In this document: piece by piece, positions 14,581-23,317 of the stretch
How the letters are laid out: each line of letters opens with the position of its first letter
Position numbering within the stretch: position 1 is the stretch's first letter
NCBI RefSeq assembly: GCF_026341275.1
Contig: NZ_JAIFZO010000002.1
Span: 8,028,118-8,092,117, forward strand
Length of the DNA stretch: 64,000 bases
Direction: 5' to 3'
From: Streptomyces ortus
Lineage (GTDB): Bacteria > Actinomycetota > Actinomycetes > Streptomycetales > Streptomycetaceae
Translations under genes and position numbers: made by a program
Notes under the pieces: model-generated
What the model saw: the letters and a program-made list of their open reading frames with translations, nothing else
What the model was told of the DNA's origin: nothing
Database searches by the model: none

Positions 14581-15695
14581 CCTCCACCCCGATGCCCCAC
14601 GACCCGATGAACCGCAGGCCGACGACCTCCACGCCTATGATCATCAACGCGCTCGGGCAGCTCGACAACCCCAACGCGCCCCGGTCCGCCGACGCCGCCG
14701 CCCAGCTCAACCAGAGCAGCGAGCAACTCACCATCGACGCCCGGACCCTGGCGGACGCCCACGCCTCGGGCCTCACGGCCGTCAACATCACCCTCGGCTA
14801 CACGATGGGCGACCTGCCCCCGTACGAGCACACGCTGCACGAGATCGACGTGTGGGACGGGATCGTGCGGGAGCACGCCGCGGACCTGCTGAAGGTGCGC
14901 ACGGTCGCCGACCTCCACCGGGCACGGGAATCGGGCCGCATCGGTGTCGTCTACGGCTTCCAGAACGCCGTCGCGGTCGGCGATGACACCGACCGAGTCG
15001 CCACGTTCGCCGAGTTGGGCGTGCGTGTCGTCCAACTCACCTACAACCAGGCCAACCACATCGGTGACGGCTCCATGGCGCCGGCCAACCGGGGCCTGAG
15101 CGACTTCGGCCGCCGCGTGGTCGAGGCACTCAACGAACACCACCTGATGGTCGACCTCTCGCACAGCGGCGAGCGCACCTGCCTGGAGGCCGCGGCCCTC
15201 TCCCGTACGCCGGTGTCGATCAACCACACCGGCTGCCGGGCGCTCGCCGATCTGCCCCGCAACAAGACCGACGAGGAACTGCGGCTGGTCGCCTCGCGCG
15301 GCGGGTTCGTGGGCATCTACTTCATGCCGTTCCTCAGCCTGTCCGGTCATGCCACTGCCGCGGACGTCGTCGAGCACATCGACCACGCCGTGAACGTGTG
15401 CGGTGAGGACCACGTCGGCATCGGTACCGACGGGCCCGTCACCTCGATCGACGACCTGGACGCCTACCGCGCGGATCTCGCCGAGCATGTGTCGCTGCGC
15501 CGGGCGGCCGGAGTCGGCGCGGCGGGCGAGCGCGCCGACACGGTCCCCTTCGTGCTCGATCTGCGCGGGGTGGACCAGTTCAGGGAACTGATCCACCTCC
15601 TGGAACGGCGCGGATACCGCTCCGAACGCATCGAGAAGATCCTCGGACGCAACTTCCTCGACTACGCGGACCGGGTGTGGTCGAAGACCACGTGA
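14577..15695 (+). CDS. M19 (renal dipeptidase) family protein lacking some metal ligands
   Basis: A 372-residue homolog of peptidase family M19. Conserved parts include VVQLTYNQANHIGDG, DLSHSGERT with His197, INHTGCRAL with His218 and VGIGTDG. However, the usual N-terminal HxD metal pair is absent (IINALGQLDNPN occupies that place), and the bridging glutamate of GxEG is replaced by Gln130 in VVYGFQNA. The binuclear zinc site of ordinary dipeptidases is therefore incomplete, and a different chemistry, a mononuclear site or a non-catalytic role is possible. The N-terminal 20 residues repeat TSTPM; translation might instead start at Met21. It is the second gene after the amidohydrolase. Confidence 0.8.
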   Translation: MTSTPMPHDPMNRRPTTSTPMIINALGQLDNPNAPRSADAAAQLNQSSEQLTIDARTLADAHASGLTAVNITLGYTMGDLPPYEHTLHEIDVWDGIVREHAADLLKVRTVADLHRARESGRIGVVYGFQNAVAVGDDTDRVATFAELGVRVVQLTYNQANHIGDGSMAPANRGLSDFGRRVVEALNEHHLMVDLSHSGERTCLEAAALSRTPVSINHTGCRALADLPRNKTDEELRLVASRGGFVGIYFMPFLSLSGHATAADVVEHIDHAVNVCGEDHVGIGTDGPVTSIDDLDAYRADLAEHVSLRRAAGVGAAGERADTVPFVLDLRGVDQFRELIHLLERRGYRSERIEKILGRNFLDYADRVWSKTT

Positions 15696-15779
15696 GGCCC
15701 CAAGGCCCCCTGGCCCCCAAGGCCTGCTGGCCCCCAAGGCCCGCTGGCCCCCGAGGCCCGCTGACCCCCAAGGGCCCCG
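15696..15779. repeat. 17-bp tandem repeat, four to five units
   Basis: GGCCCCCAAGGCCYGCT-type units begin at 15712, 15729 and 15746, with a 16-base version at 15696 and a degenerate one at 15763. The array begins at the base after the M19 stop codon and separates it from the convergent siderophore-binding gene. Confidence 0.85.
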
Positions 15780-15802
15780 AAAGACCCTGTGGTCCCTGAG
15801 GA

Positions 15803-16831
15803 CTACTTGAGGGCCGTCGCGAACAGCGGCACCACGTGCTCCAGCGCGTAGTCCACCGACAGCACGGAGTCCATCGCGAAGGCCGAGCTGATGTTCTTGT
15901 CGTCGAAGACGACGGAGTGGCCCTTCCGCACGGACGGTACGGCCTTGAAGAGGGGATCGGAGCTGATCTTCTTCGCGGTGACGCCGATGGGAGCCAGCAC
16001 GGTCAGGTCGGCGTCGAGGAGGTTGAGATTCTCCTCCGAGACGGGCACGGAGAACGCGGACCCGGCCTTGGCCTCGATGGCGGGGTTGTTCTCGAACCCG
16101 AGCCGCTCGACGAAGTCCACCCGGCCGGTGCCGCGGACGTACGCGCCCCAGGCGGAAGCGGTCCGCGAGCCGAGCGTGATGGTCTTGCCCTTGAACTCCG
16201 GGTGCGCCTTCGCCGCGTCGGTGAACTTCTTCTCGGTCTCGGCGATCAGCTTCTCGCCGTCGTCGGAGAGGCCGAGGGCCTGGGCGACCATGGTGGTCTG
16301 CTTCGCCCAGGAGATCTTGTACTGGTCGCCGCCCTTCGGTACTCCGACGGTCGGCGCGATCTTGCTGAGGGTGTCGTAACGCGTCCGGTCGCCACTGGAC
16401 TTGGTGTCCAGGATCAGGTCGGGCTTCAGGGCCGCGATCTTCTCGTACTCGGGCTCCAGCGTGCCGATCTTCTGCGGGCTCTTGTCGTAGCGGCCCTTGG
16501 CCCAGGGCCCGAGGCCGTCGCCGCCGAAGGCGAGCCAGTCGCTGGCCCCGACCGGCTGCACGCCGAGCGAGAGCGCGGCCTCGGCGTCTCCCCAGCCGAG
16601 CGCCACCACGCGCTTGGGCGCCTCGTCCACGGTGACCGTGCCGAACTTGGTGGCGACCTTCGCCGGGAACGCGCCGTCGGACGGCTGGGCGGCGCTGTCC
16701 TGGGTGCCGGACTCGTCGGACGAACCGCAGGCGGCCGGCGCCCCCATGAGGGTGAGCGCGAGGGCGCCGGTCAGCAGGCGCGTACGGCCCGTGCGGCGTC
16801 GGACGCCGGAGTCGGCGGGGCGAGGGGACAT
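15803..16831 (-). CDS. iron-siderophore ABC transporter substrate-binding lipoprotein
   Basis: A 342-residue FecB/FepB-type solute-binding protein. An N-terminal Arg-rich stretch and hydrophobic helix (LLTGALALTLMGAPAACG) end in a probable lipobox, although Pro at -3 is unusual. The mature part has DEAPKRVVALGWGDAEAALSLGVQPVG, the EPEYEKIAALKPDLIL hinge motif and a C-terminal HVVPLF. It should capture a ferric siderophore at the outer face of the membrane for the permeases encoded upstream. It is the fourth and last gene of the minus-strand iron operon. Confidence 0.9.
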   Translation of the reverse strand: MSPRPADSGVRRRTGRTRLLTGALALTLMGAPAACGSSDESGTQDSAAQPSDGAFPAKVATKFGTVTVDEAPKRVVALGWGDAEAALSLGVQPVGASDWLAFGGDGLGPWAKGRYDKSPQKIGTLEPEYEKIAALKPDLILDTKSSGDRTRYDTLSKIAPTVGVPKGGDQYKISWAKQTTMVAQALGLSDDGEKLIAETEKKFTDAAKAHPEFKGKTITLGSRTASAWGAYVRGTGRVDFVERLGFENNPAIEAKAGSAFSVPVSEENLNLLDADLTVLAPIGVTAKKISSDPLFKAVPSVRKGHSVVFDDKNISSAFAMDSVLSVDYALEHVVPLFATALK

Positions 16832-16880
16832 GGGTGTGCTCTTTTCGGGAGAAGGAGGCGGGTGGAAACGGTGACGGGGG

Positions 16881-17798
16881 TCAAAAGCGCCCTGGCCGGG
16901 CGTCGTCGGCCGGTGACGCCGTGATGTGATGGCGCCCCATCGGCACGATCAGGGGGGTGGCCGACGCCGGGTCCGGGACGACCGCGCTGCGCAGCCCGAA
17001 CACCTCGTGGACCAGGTCCTCGGTGACGATCGCGGTCGGGCTGCCCTCGGCGACCACCCGGCCGTTCTTCATCGCGATCAGGTGGTCGGCGTACCGGCAC
17101 GCGAGGTTGAGGTCGTGCAGGACGACGGCGAGGGTGACACCGCGCTGCCGGTTGAGGTCGGTGAGCAGGTCCAGGACCTCCAGTTGGTGGCTGATGTCGA
17201 GGTAGGTGGTGGGCTCGTCCAGCAGCAGGATGTCGGTCTCCTGGGCCAGGGCCATGGCGATCCAGACGCGCTGGCGCTGCCCGCCGGACAGCTCGTCGAG
17301 CGGCCGGTCGGCGAGGTCGAGGACGTCGGTGGCGAGCATGGCCGCGGCGACGGCCTCGGTGTCGGCCGCCGTCCAGCGCCGGAACCAGCCCTGGTGCGGA
17401 TACCGGCCGCGGCCGACCAGATCGGCGACGGTGACGGACTCCGGTGCCACCGGGGACTGCGGCAGCACGCCCAGGGTCGCGGCCACCTGACGGGTGGGCA
17501 GTTCCTGGATGCTGCGGCCGTCGAGGAGGACGGCCCCCGCCGACGGCACGAGCAGCCGTGCCATCGAGCGCAACAGGGTGGACTTGCCACACGCGTTGGG
17601 GCCCACGACGCAGGTGATGCGGCCGGGTGGCAGGTCGACGTCGAGCTTCGAGATGATCTCGCGCTCTCCATAGCCGAGCGTGAGATCCCGGGCCTGAAGG
17701 GTGTGCGGGACGGGGGAGTCGTACGGGGCGTTCGGCTCGCTCGGGTCGTGCGGGTCCTGCGGGTCGTGCCGGTCGTACGAGTCGTGCGGGGAGGTCAC
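16881..17798 (-). CDS. iron-siderophore ABC transporter ATP-binding protein
   Basis: A 305-residue FecE/FepC-type ATPase. Walker A is GPNACGKSTL, with Ala where Gly is usual, the signature is LSGGQRQRVWIAMALAQ, Walker B is ILLLDEPTTYLD and the switch histidine lies in VLHDLNLA. The first 35 residues are an Asp/His/Pro-rich tail (SYDRHDPQDPHDPSEPN) not needed for the fold. I chose GTG 17798 because AAGGAG is six bases upstream; a GTG at 17867 would lengthen it. It powers uptake by the two permeases. Confidence 0.9.
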   Translation of the reverse strand: MTSPHDSYDRHDPQDPHDPSEPNAPYDSPVPHTLQARDLTLGYGEREIISKLDVDLPPGRITCVVGPNACGKSTLLRSMARLLVPSAGAVLLDGRSIQELPTRQVAATLGVLPQSPVAPESVTVADLVGRGRYPHQGWFRRWTAADTEAVAAAMLATDVLDLADRPLDELSGGQRQRVWIAMALAQETDILLLDEPTTYLDISHQLEVLDLLTDLNRQRGVTLAVVLHDLNLACRYADHLIAMKNGRVVAEGSPTAIVTEDLVHEVFGLRSAVVPDPASATPLIVPMGRHHITASPADDARPGRF

Positions 17799-17869
17799 CG
17801 TCGTCTCCTTGAGCGTGCCGAGCGGTTCGCGGGCCTCGCCGGAACCTTCGTCTGGACGTCGCGTCACGG

Positions 17870-19027
17870 TCAGCCGCCCCTGCCCACGCGGTTGGCGCGC
17901 GCGAGCAGCCACAGCAGATACGGCGCGCCGACGAGGCTGGTCACGATCCCCACCGGCAACTGCGTACCGGGGACGAGGTGCTGAGCCGCGTAGTCGGCGG
18001 AGAGGACCAGCGCGGCGCCGACCAGGGCCGAGGGCACCAGCGCCGCGCCGTGTCCGGGGAGCAGACGTCGGGCGATGGGCGGGGACACGAAGGCGACGAA
18101 TCCGACGGGCCCCGCGGCGGCCGTCGCCAGGCCCGCGAGGGCGGTCGCGCAGGCCAGCATGGCGAGCCGGTCCCGCTCGACCCGCGCTCCCAGACCGCCG
18201 GCGGCCTCGTCGCCCAACTGCAGGGCCGGCAGGGCGCGCGAGCCCACCAGCGCCAGGGGCAGCAGCACGACCGCCCCGCCGAACAGGGGCCAGAAGTGTG
18301 TCCAGGAGCGGCCGTTGAGACTGCCGGTCAGCCACAGGAAGGCGTTCTGGGCCTCGGTGACGTCCGACCGCGTCATGACGTACGAGATGACGCTCGACAG
18401 GCCCGTACCGATGCCGATGCCCACGAGGACCAGGCGGTAGCCGCTGATCCCCTTGCGCCAGGCCAGCAGGTACACCGCCGCCCCGGTCAGCAGCGCACCC
18501 GTCAGGGCGACCGCCGACAGCGCGATCCCGCTCAGCCCGAGGACCATGCTCGCGAGGACGGCGGCGGCGCTCGCTCCCGCGCTGACGCCGATGACATCGG
18601 GACTGGCGAGCGGGTTGCGCAGCAGACCCTGGAACACCGCTCCGGAGAGACCGAAGCAGCCGCCGACCAGCAGAGCCAGCAGGGCGCGCGGCAGGCGCAG
18701 TTCGAGGACGACGAACCGGGTTCCCCCGTCGCCGCCCCCGGCCAGGGTGGCGAGCACGTCGGCGAGCGGAATGACGAAGTCGCCGGTGGTGAGGGACAGG
18801 GCGAACGCCGCGAGGACGACGGCGAGCAGGACGCCGCTCACGAGGGCGCCACGGGCCCGCCGACGGCGTCTGACGCGGACCAGCCGGGCCACGGCGTCGT
18901 GTGCGGCGGCGGGGGAGGGGCGACCAACCGTACCGACCGCGAGGGTCGCGCCGGTCGCGCCGACCGCGCCGGTCGGCTCCGGGTGTGCGGCGGCCGTACC
19001 GCTCGCGGAGGTGGTCCTGCGGTTCAC
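17870..19027 (-). CDS. FecCD-family siderophore permease (second subunit)
   Basis: A 385-residue polytopic permease of the FecCD/BtuC family with about ten membrane helices. Typical motifs are LRLPRALLALLVGGCFGLSGAVFQGLLRNPLASPDVIGVSAGA and, near the end, GPVGFVAFVSPPIARRLL and VPGTQLPVGIVTSLVGAPYLLWLL. It pairs with the upstream permease to make the transmembrane channel. The GTG start overlaps the previous stop (GTGA). The first 40 residues form a Gly/Ala/Thr-rich cytoplasmic tail. Confidence 0.92.
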   Translation of the reverse strand: MNRRTTSASGTAAAHPEPTGAVGATGATLAVGTVGRPSPAAAHDAVARLVRVRRRRRARGALVSGVLLAVVLAAFALSLTTGDFVIPLADVLATLAGGGDGGTRFVVLELRLPRALLALLVGGCFGLSGAVFQGLLRNPLASPDVIGVSAGASAAAVLASMVLGLSGIALSAVALTGALLTGAAVYLLAWRKGISGYRLVLVGIGIGTGLSSVISYVMTRSDVTEAQNAFLWLTGSLNGRSWTHFWPLFGGAVVLLPLALVGSRALPALQLGDEAAGGLGARVERDRLAMLACATALAGLATAAAGPVGFVAFVSPPIARRLLPGHGAALVPSALVGAALVLSADYAAQHLVPGTQLPVGIVTSLVGAPYLLWLLARANRVGRGG

Positions 19028-20136
19028 AGTTCGACCACGTTCCGGCGGCGGACGAGCAGGACGAAGGGGATGGCGCCCAGCGCGGCGGTGATCACACCGA
19101 CCTGTACCTCACCGGGGCGCGCGATCAGGCGCCCCACGACGTCCGCGAAGAGCAGCAGGGCCGGTGCGAGCAGTGCGCTGTAGGGGAGGATCCACTTGTA
19201 GTCGGGGCCGGTGATCAGACGTGCCGCGTGCGGAACCGCCAGGCCGAGGAACCCGATCGGTCCGGCGATCGCGGTGGCCGCGCCGCAGAGCAGCACGACA
19301 CTCGCGGCGCCGGTCAGCCGTACGGCGACGATGCGCTGCCCCAGACCGCGCGCGAGGTCGTCGCCGAGAGCGAGGGCGTTGAGGGAGGGGCCAAGCAGCA
19401 GGGCCGACACTCCGCCGACGGCGATGAAGGGGAGCGCCTGCCACAGGACATCGAGGTCACGGCCGTTGAGCGCGCCCACCTGCCAGAACCGGAACTGGTC
19501 GAACGTCCGGCTGTCCCTGAGCAGCATGGCGCTGGTGAGGGAGCCCAGCACGGCGGTGGTGGCCGCTCCCGCGAGGGCCAGTTTCACGGGCGTCGCACCC
19601 TCGCGGCCCAGGCTGCCGATCCCGTACACGAGGACGGCGGCGACACAGGCCCCGAGGAAACCGAACCAGATGTACTCGGCGGGCTCGGTCAGCGACAGCA
19701 CGCTGATGGCGAGGACGACGGTCACGGAGGCGCCCGCGTTGACGCCCAACAGGCCCGGATCCGCGAGGGGGTTGCGTGCGATGCCCTGCATCAGGGCGCC
19801 GGCGACCCCGAGCGCCGAACCGGCGAGCAGACCGGCGAGCGTGCGGGGGAGGCGGACCTCCTGGATGATCATCTGGCCGTGGACGGAGCGGTCGGGGCTG
19901 AACACCCCGGCCGCCACGTCGTGCAGCGCCACGTCACCCGAACCGACGGCGAGGCTGAGCACGCTCATGGCGGCCAGTGCCAGGGCGGCCCCGAGCAGGC
20001 CCGCGCCGAGTGCGGGGCTGCCGTGGCGGCGGCGGGCGCGCGTGGCGTCGGCGGGTCCGGGCGGCGAGAGGGGGACGGTCACGCGACGCGTATCCGAGGG
20101 TGCGTGCCGTGGGTGTACGGCGACGGGGCGAAGCAC
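19024..20136 (-). CDS. FecCD-family siderophore permease (first subunit)
   Basis: A 370-residue FecCD/BtuC permease with about nine or ten helices. Diagnostic stretches are EVRLPRTLAGLLAGSALGVAGALMQGIARNPLADPGLLGVNAGAS and GPIGFLGLAVPHAARLITG, ending PGEVQVGVITAALGAIPFVLLV. The frame continues upstream through the iron box, so the long start at 20247 is unlikely; I chose GTG 20136, which has AAGGACG nine bases before it (20082 is another possibility). It is the first gene of the iron operon: permease, permease, ATPase, binding protein. Confidence 0.9.
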   Translation of the reverse strand: MLRPVAVHPRHAPSDTRRVTVPLSPPGPADATRARRRHGSPALGAGLLGAALALAAMSVLSLAVGSGDVALHDVAAGVFSPDRSVHGQMIIQEVRLPRTLAGLLAGSALGVAGALMQGIARNPLADPGLLGVNAGASVTVVLAISVLSLTEPAEYIWFGFLGACVAAVLVYGIGSLGREGATPVKLALAGAATTAVLGSLTSAMLLRDSRTFDQFRFWQVGALNGRDLDVLWQALPFIAVGGVSALLLGPSLNALALGDDLARGLGQRIVAVRLTGAASVVLLCGAATAIAGPIGFLGLAVPHAARLITGPDYKWILPYSALLAPALLLFADVVGRLIARPGEVQVGVITAALGAIPFVLLVRRRNVVEL

Positions 20137-20204
20137 ACGTGAGGTCGTCCTTGTCCGCCCGCTCGCGGGCAGCGCAGAGTTACGGAACCGGGTGTTCCGT
20201 CCAC

Positions 20205-20223
20205 TAAGGTAAGGCAAACCTAA
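20205..20223 (-). promoter_or_regulatory. iron box (DmdR/IdeR-type operator)
   Basis: TAAGGTAAGGCAAACCTAA on the plus strand is a near match to the 19-bp actinobacterial iron box TTAGGTTAGSCTAACCTAA. It lies about 70 bases upstream of the chosen start of the permease operon, the expected place for repression by an iron-loaded DtxR-family protein. Confidence 0.85.
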
Positions 20224-20262
20224 CATCAGGAAAGACGCTGTACGCATCCGCTCCCGGTGGGG

Positions 20263-21873
20263 TCATCTCGCCCTGCGCTCCGGGCCCGCCAGGATCCTGG
20301 CCTCGATCCGTTCGTAGTCCTTCTTGCGCCGCTGGGTCTCGCGGCGCCCCGAGAACAGCGTGCCGAGCCAGCCGAACGCGAAGCCCAGGGGGATCGACAC
20401 CAGGCCGGTCGTGGTGAACGGGAACCAGTTGAAGTCGGCCTGCGGAAAGGCCGCCATGGGTGTCCCGGACACCAGCCGGGTGCCCGGCATCAGGACGAGG
20501 ACCGTGAGGGAGCCGCCGATGAGCGTGCTCAGCAGACCGGTGCGGGTGTACCGGCGCCAGAAGAGGCTGTAGACGAGCGCGGGGGCGATGGCCGAGGCGG
20601 CCAGGCAGAAGGAGAGCGTCGCCAGGGGCTGGAGGCTGCGGTGCTGGATGAGGCCGGCCAGCACGATCGTGGGGATGCCGACGGCGAGCGCGGAGACCCG
20701 GGCGACGGTCATCTCCCGTACGGATGAATGAGGGGTGGCGCGGCTGGCGTAGACATCGTGGGCCAGGGAGTTGGCGCAGGCCAGGATCATGCTGGCGACC
20801 GAGGCGAGCAGGGTGAGGAAGATCGCCGCCGTGACCGTGGTGAACAGGAAGGTCTCGGCGCGGGTGACGTCCGTGCCGAAGACCGCCCGGGAGCCCAGGA
20901 GATAGGCCGTGTTGCCCCGCGGGTCGGCCGTGGTGATGCCGGTCCGGCCCAGGAGCGCGGTCGCCCCGATCGCGACGATGGTGATGATCAGCATGAACAG
21001 GGCCACCGACGAGACCGCCCAGGACATCGAACGGCGTACCTGCCGTGCGCTGTCCGCCGTGAACATGCGCATGGTGACGTGGGGCAGACAGGCGCCGCCC
21101 AGCACGATGGCGAACTGCGTGCTGATCATGTCCAGGTCGGCGTGCGGACCCCCGGCGAACTGCAGGCCGGAGCGGAGGAACGCGTCGCCCGCCCCGCTGT
21201 GCTCGGCGGCGATGCGGAACATCTCTCCCGGGTCCCACGCGAAGGCGCGGAGCATCAGGAAGGCGACCACGGACCCCGAACCGAGGAGCATGACCATCTT
21301 GAGGATCTGGATGAGGGCGGTGCCCTTCATTCCGCCGATGGCCGCATAGGTGATCATCAGGCCGCCGACGCCGATGACGCACCCGGTCTTCATCGTGGTG
21401 CTGCTGAAACCGAGGATGAAGGCGAGCAGTTGGCCGGTGCTGGCGAGCTGGACCAGCATCATCGGCATCAGTGAGGCGATGGTCACGACGCACGTGGTGA
21501 TGCGCACGGCGCGGCCGGGCATCCGCCGGGCGATGGCGTCCCCCGTGGTGAACCGGCCGGTGTTCCGCAGGGGTTCGGCCAGCAGGAACATCAGCAGGAG
21601 CAGGGACAGGAGGGTACTGAGGGCGAGGACGACCCCGTCGTAGCCGCACAGCGCGATGACTCCGCCGATGGTGAGGACGGTGGCCGCGGAGATGTAGTCG
21701 CCCGCGATGGCCAGACCGTTGCGCATCGGGGACAGCGAGCGGTAGCCGGTGTAGAACTCGTCGAGGTCGTCCCGGTCCGGGCCCGCGATGACGCAGAGCA
21801 GCAGGGTGACGGTGACGACGGTGCAGAACGCGACCAGGGACCAGGTCTGCGCGGTGCCGCTGAGCTCCGTCAT
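20263..21873 (-). CDS. sodium/solute (acetate-type) symporter
   Basis: A 536-residue SSS-family symporter with about 13 membrane helices, closest in pattern to ActP/MctC monocarboxylate carriers. The N-terminal EFYTGYRSLSPMRNGLAIAGDYISAATVLTIGG is the family signature, and TYAAIGGMKGTALIQILKM is the conserved central helix pair. The charged tail (RRETQRRKKDYERIEARIL) is cytoplasmic. It is co-translated with a DUF485 protein, as in acetate permease operons, supporting transport of acetate, pyruvate or another small carboxylate. Confidence 0.9.
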   Translation of the reverse strand: MTELSGTAQTWSLVAFCTVVTVTLLLCVIAGPDRDDLDEFYTGYRSLSPMRNGLAIAGDYISAATVLTIGGVIALCGYDGVVLALSTLLSLLLLMFLLAEPLRNTGRFTTGDAIARRMPGRAVRITTCVVTIASLMPMMLVQLASTGQLLAFILGFSSTTMKTGCVIGVGGLMITYAAIGGMKGTALIQILKMVMLLGSGSVVAFLMLRAFAWDPGEMFRIAAEHSGAGDAFLRSGLQFAGGPHADLDMISTQFAIVLGGACLPHVTMRMFTADSARQVRRSMSWAVSSVALFMLIITIVAIGATALLGRTGITTADPRGNTAYLLGSRAVFGTDVTRAETFLFTTVTAAIFLTLLASVASMILACANSLAHDVYASRATPHSSVREMTVARVSALAVGIPTIVLAGLIQHRSLQPLATLSFCLAASAIAPALVYSLFWRRYTRTGLLSTLIGGSLTVLVLMPGTRLVSGTPMAAFPQADFNWFPFTTTGLVSIPLGFAFGWLGTLFSGRRETQRRKKDYERIEARILAGPERRAR

Positions 21874-22298
21874 TGTCCGGGCTCCCGCTCGGTGGGCGGG
21901 GCCGTGCGCTGCCGCATCCGGCGTGCGAGCGGATCGACGTAACGGCTCGCCGTGTACTCGAAGAGCACGATCGCCACCCAGGTGACGGGGAGTTGGATCA
22001 GGCCGAGGACCATGCCGGTGGACAGACCGCCGCTGACGGGCTTCGTCATGAAGGCCGGGGCGCGGACGGAGAGGATCAGGAAGGCGGTGAAGTAGGCGAG
22101 GACGACGAAGGTGGCGACCCGGCGCTGTCTGCGGTAGGCCCGGCGCAGAATGCGCAGGTCGCGATGGTGTCCCGGTGCGGAGGGGCGCGTGACGCGCTCG
22201 GGTAAGTGGTCTTCGGTGGTGGCCCAGGCGGGCGGGGTGGTGGGGTGCCTGGCCCGGTGGGGCTGTGGGGCGTACGCATCCGAGGGGTCGTCGGACAT
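21870..22298 (-). CDS. DUF485 membrane protein
   Basis: A 142-residue protein. About 50 hydrophilic residues precede two membrane helices (VATFVVLAYFTAFLILSV and MVLGLIQLPVTWVAIVLFEY). The segment LRRAYRRQRRVATFVVLAYF is the DUF485 signature. Such proteins (YjcH-like) always travel with SSS carboxylate symporters and may stabilise or regulate them. AGGAG precedes ATG 22298, and the stop overlaps the symporter start by four bases. Confidence 0.9.
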   Translation of the reverse strand: MSDDPSDAYAPQPHRARHPTTPPAWATTEDHLPERVTRPSAPGHHRDLRILRRAYRRQRRVATFVVLAYFTAFLILSVRAPAFMTKPVSGGLSTGMVLGLIQLPVTWVAIVLFEYTASRYVDPLARRMRQRTAPPTEREPGQ

Positions 22299-22700
22299 CC
22301 CGGTTCTCCTAGCGCGGCGGGGGTCCGTGACATGCGCGGACCGCAGGGAGGTGGGGAGAGTTGTTCGATTTCTCGCACGCTATTCGGCGGGACCGTCAAG
22401 CGAGGCCTTTTGGTCGATCTGGCTCGTTTGTGCGCGTCAGTGACGCCGGCCTCGGACGGTGGGCCGGTCAACCGGTGAGGGGTGTGCGTGAAGGGGCGGG
22501 TGAGGGGTGGCGGGGGTCGCTCGGCGGCTCAGGGGCAAGGGCTTTCGGTCTTCGGGGCGCTTGCGGGGTCGCGGGGCCCTCGCGCCTGGTATCTTCCGGT
22601 CTCCCTCATAGGGCTCATGAGTACCCCTCCGGGAGCGCCGTGAATCCGTCCCTGTCCCTACTGCCGTGCCCGGGACGGGAGTTGGGGAGGGAAGCGGGTG
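22299..22700. other. 402-base gap without a supported gene
   Basis: I find no credible coding sequence or RNA here. A TTGACG on the minus strand (22394-22399) could be a -35 for the DUF485/symporter operon, in a locally less GC-rich patch (22355-22440), but no matching -10 at good spacing was found. Confidence 0.5.
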
Positions 22701-23153
22701 TCAGGGGCGCGGCCAGGGCCGTCCGCCGAGCCGCTCGATGCCGGTGTTGAAGCGCCGCAGATAACCGGCGAACTCCGCGATGTCCTCCTCGGACCAGTCG
22801 GCCATGACCCGGTCCAGCGAGCCGACGGTCCGCTCGCGCTCCTCGTCGAGGATCCGCGCCCCCTTGTCCGTGATGCGGAACTTGCGGGCCAGTCCGCCGT
22901 CGGGATCGGGAATGCGCTCCGCGAGTCCGGCGCGCATGGCCGAGGCCGTCTGCCGGTTGAGAGTGGAGGCGTCGAGCCCGAACGCGTCGCTCAGCTCGCC
23001 GATCGACATGGGCCCCTGTACGCGGATACGGCTGAGCAGGATGTAGGAACTGCGCTCCAGCACGCTCTCCTTGCTGCGCCCGCCGTGCGCCGCGAGCGCG
23101 TGCCTGCCGAGCAGCATCTGCTCGTACTCGACCTCGTACGTCGGCCTGCCCAT
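22701..23153 (-). CDS. MarR-family transcriptional regulator
   Basis: A 150-residue winged-helix regulator. The DNA-binding part is SIGELSDAFGLDASTLNRQTASAMRAGLAERIPDPDGGLARKFRITDKGARIL; flanking helices form the dimer interface. ATG 23153 has GGAAGG nine bases before it; the longer frame up to 23330 crosses the promoter region and reads as Cys/His-rich nonsense. It is divergent from an MFS exporter, so it is likely a drug- or metabolite-responsive repressor of it. Confidence 0.88.
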   Translation of the reverse strand: MGRPTYEVEYEQMLLGRHALAAHGGRSKESVLERSSYILLSRIRVQGPMSIGELSDAFGLDASTLNRQTASAMRAGLAERIPDPDGGLARKFRITDKGARILDEERERTVGSLDRVMADWSEEDIAEFAGYLRRFNTGIERLGGRPWPRP

Positions 23154-23229
23154 GTGCCACTGCCTTCCGCTGTTCCGAACAGGGCCGACGCGGCGAATTC
23201 CGGCTCCGGCCCCGTCCCTATCTTTGCAC

Positions 23230-23270
23230 AGGCTATGCAATGCGCACATGTCATGCATGATGCATAAGCT
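23230..23270. promoter_or_regulatory. palindromic operator region between MarR and MFS genes
   Basis: TATGCA (23234-23239) and TGCATA (23261-23266) are inverted around a perfect 10-bp palindrome TCATGCATGA (23251-23260). The block is clearly richer in A and T than its surroundings. It is a good candidate for MarR binding to control both genes. Confidence 0.6.
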
Positions 23271-23317
23271 ATGTACACTGCATCCCCTCTGACCCGAGAG
23301 ATGCAAGGAGTCCCTTG

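Noticed and set aside
17799..18335. Long N-terminal extension of the iron ATPase
   Set aside because: It overlaps the permease gene in another frame; GTG 17798 has AAGGAG in the right place.
15803..20136. Siderophore biosynthetic gene cluster
   Set aside because: Only uptake genes are present; no NRPS or IucA/IucC-type synthetase is found in the flanks.
20137..20247. Longer start for the first siderophore permease
   Set aside because: It would place the start upstream of the iron box, inside the promoter.
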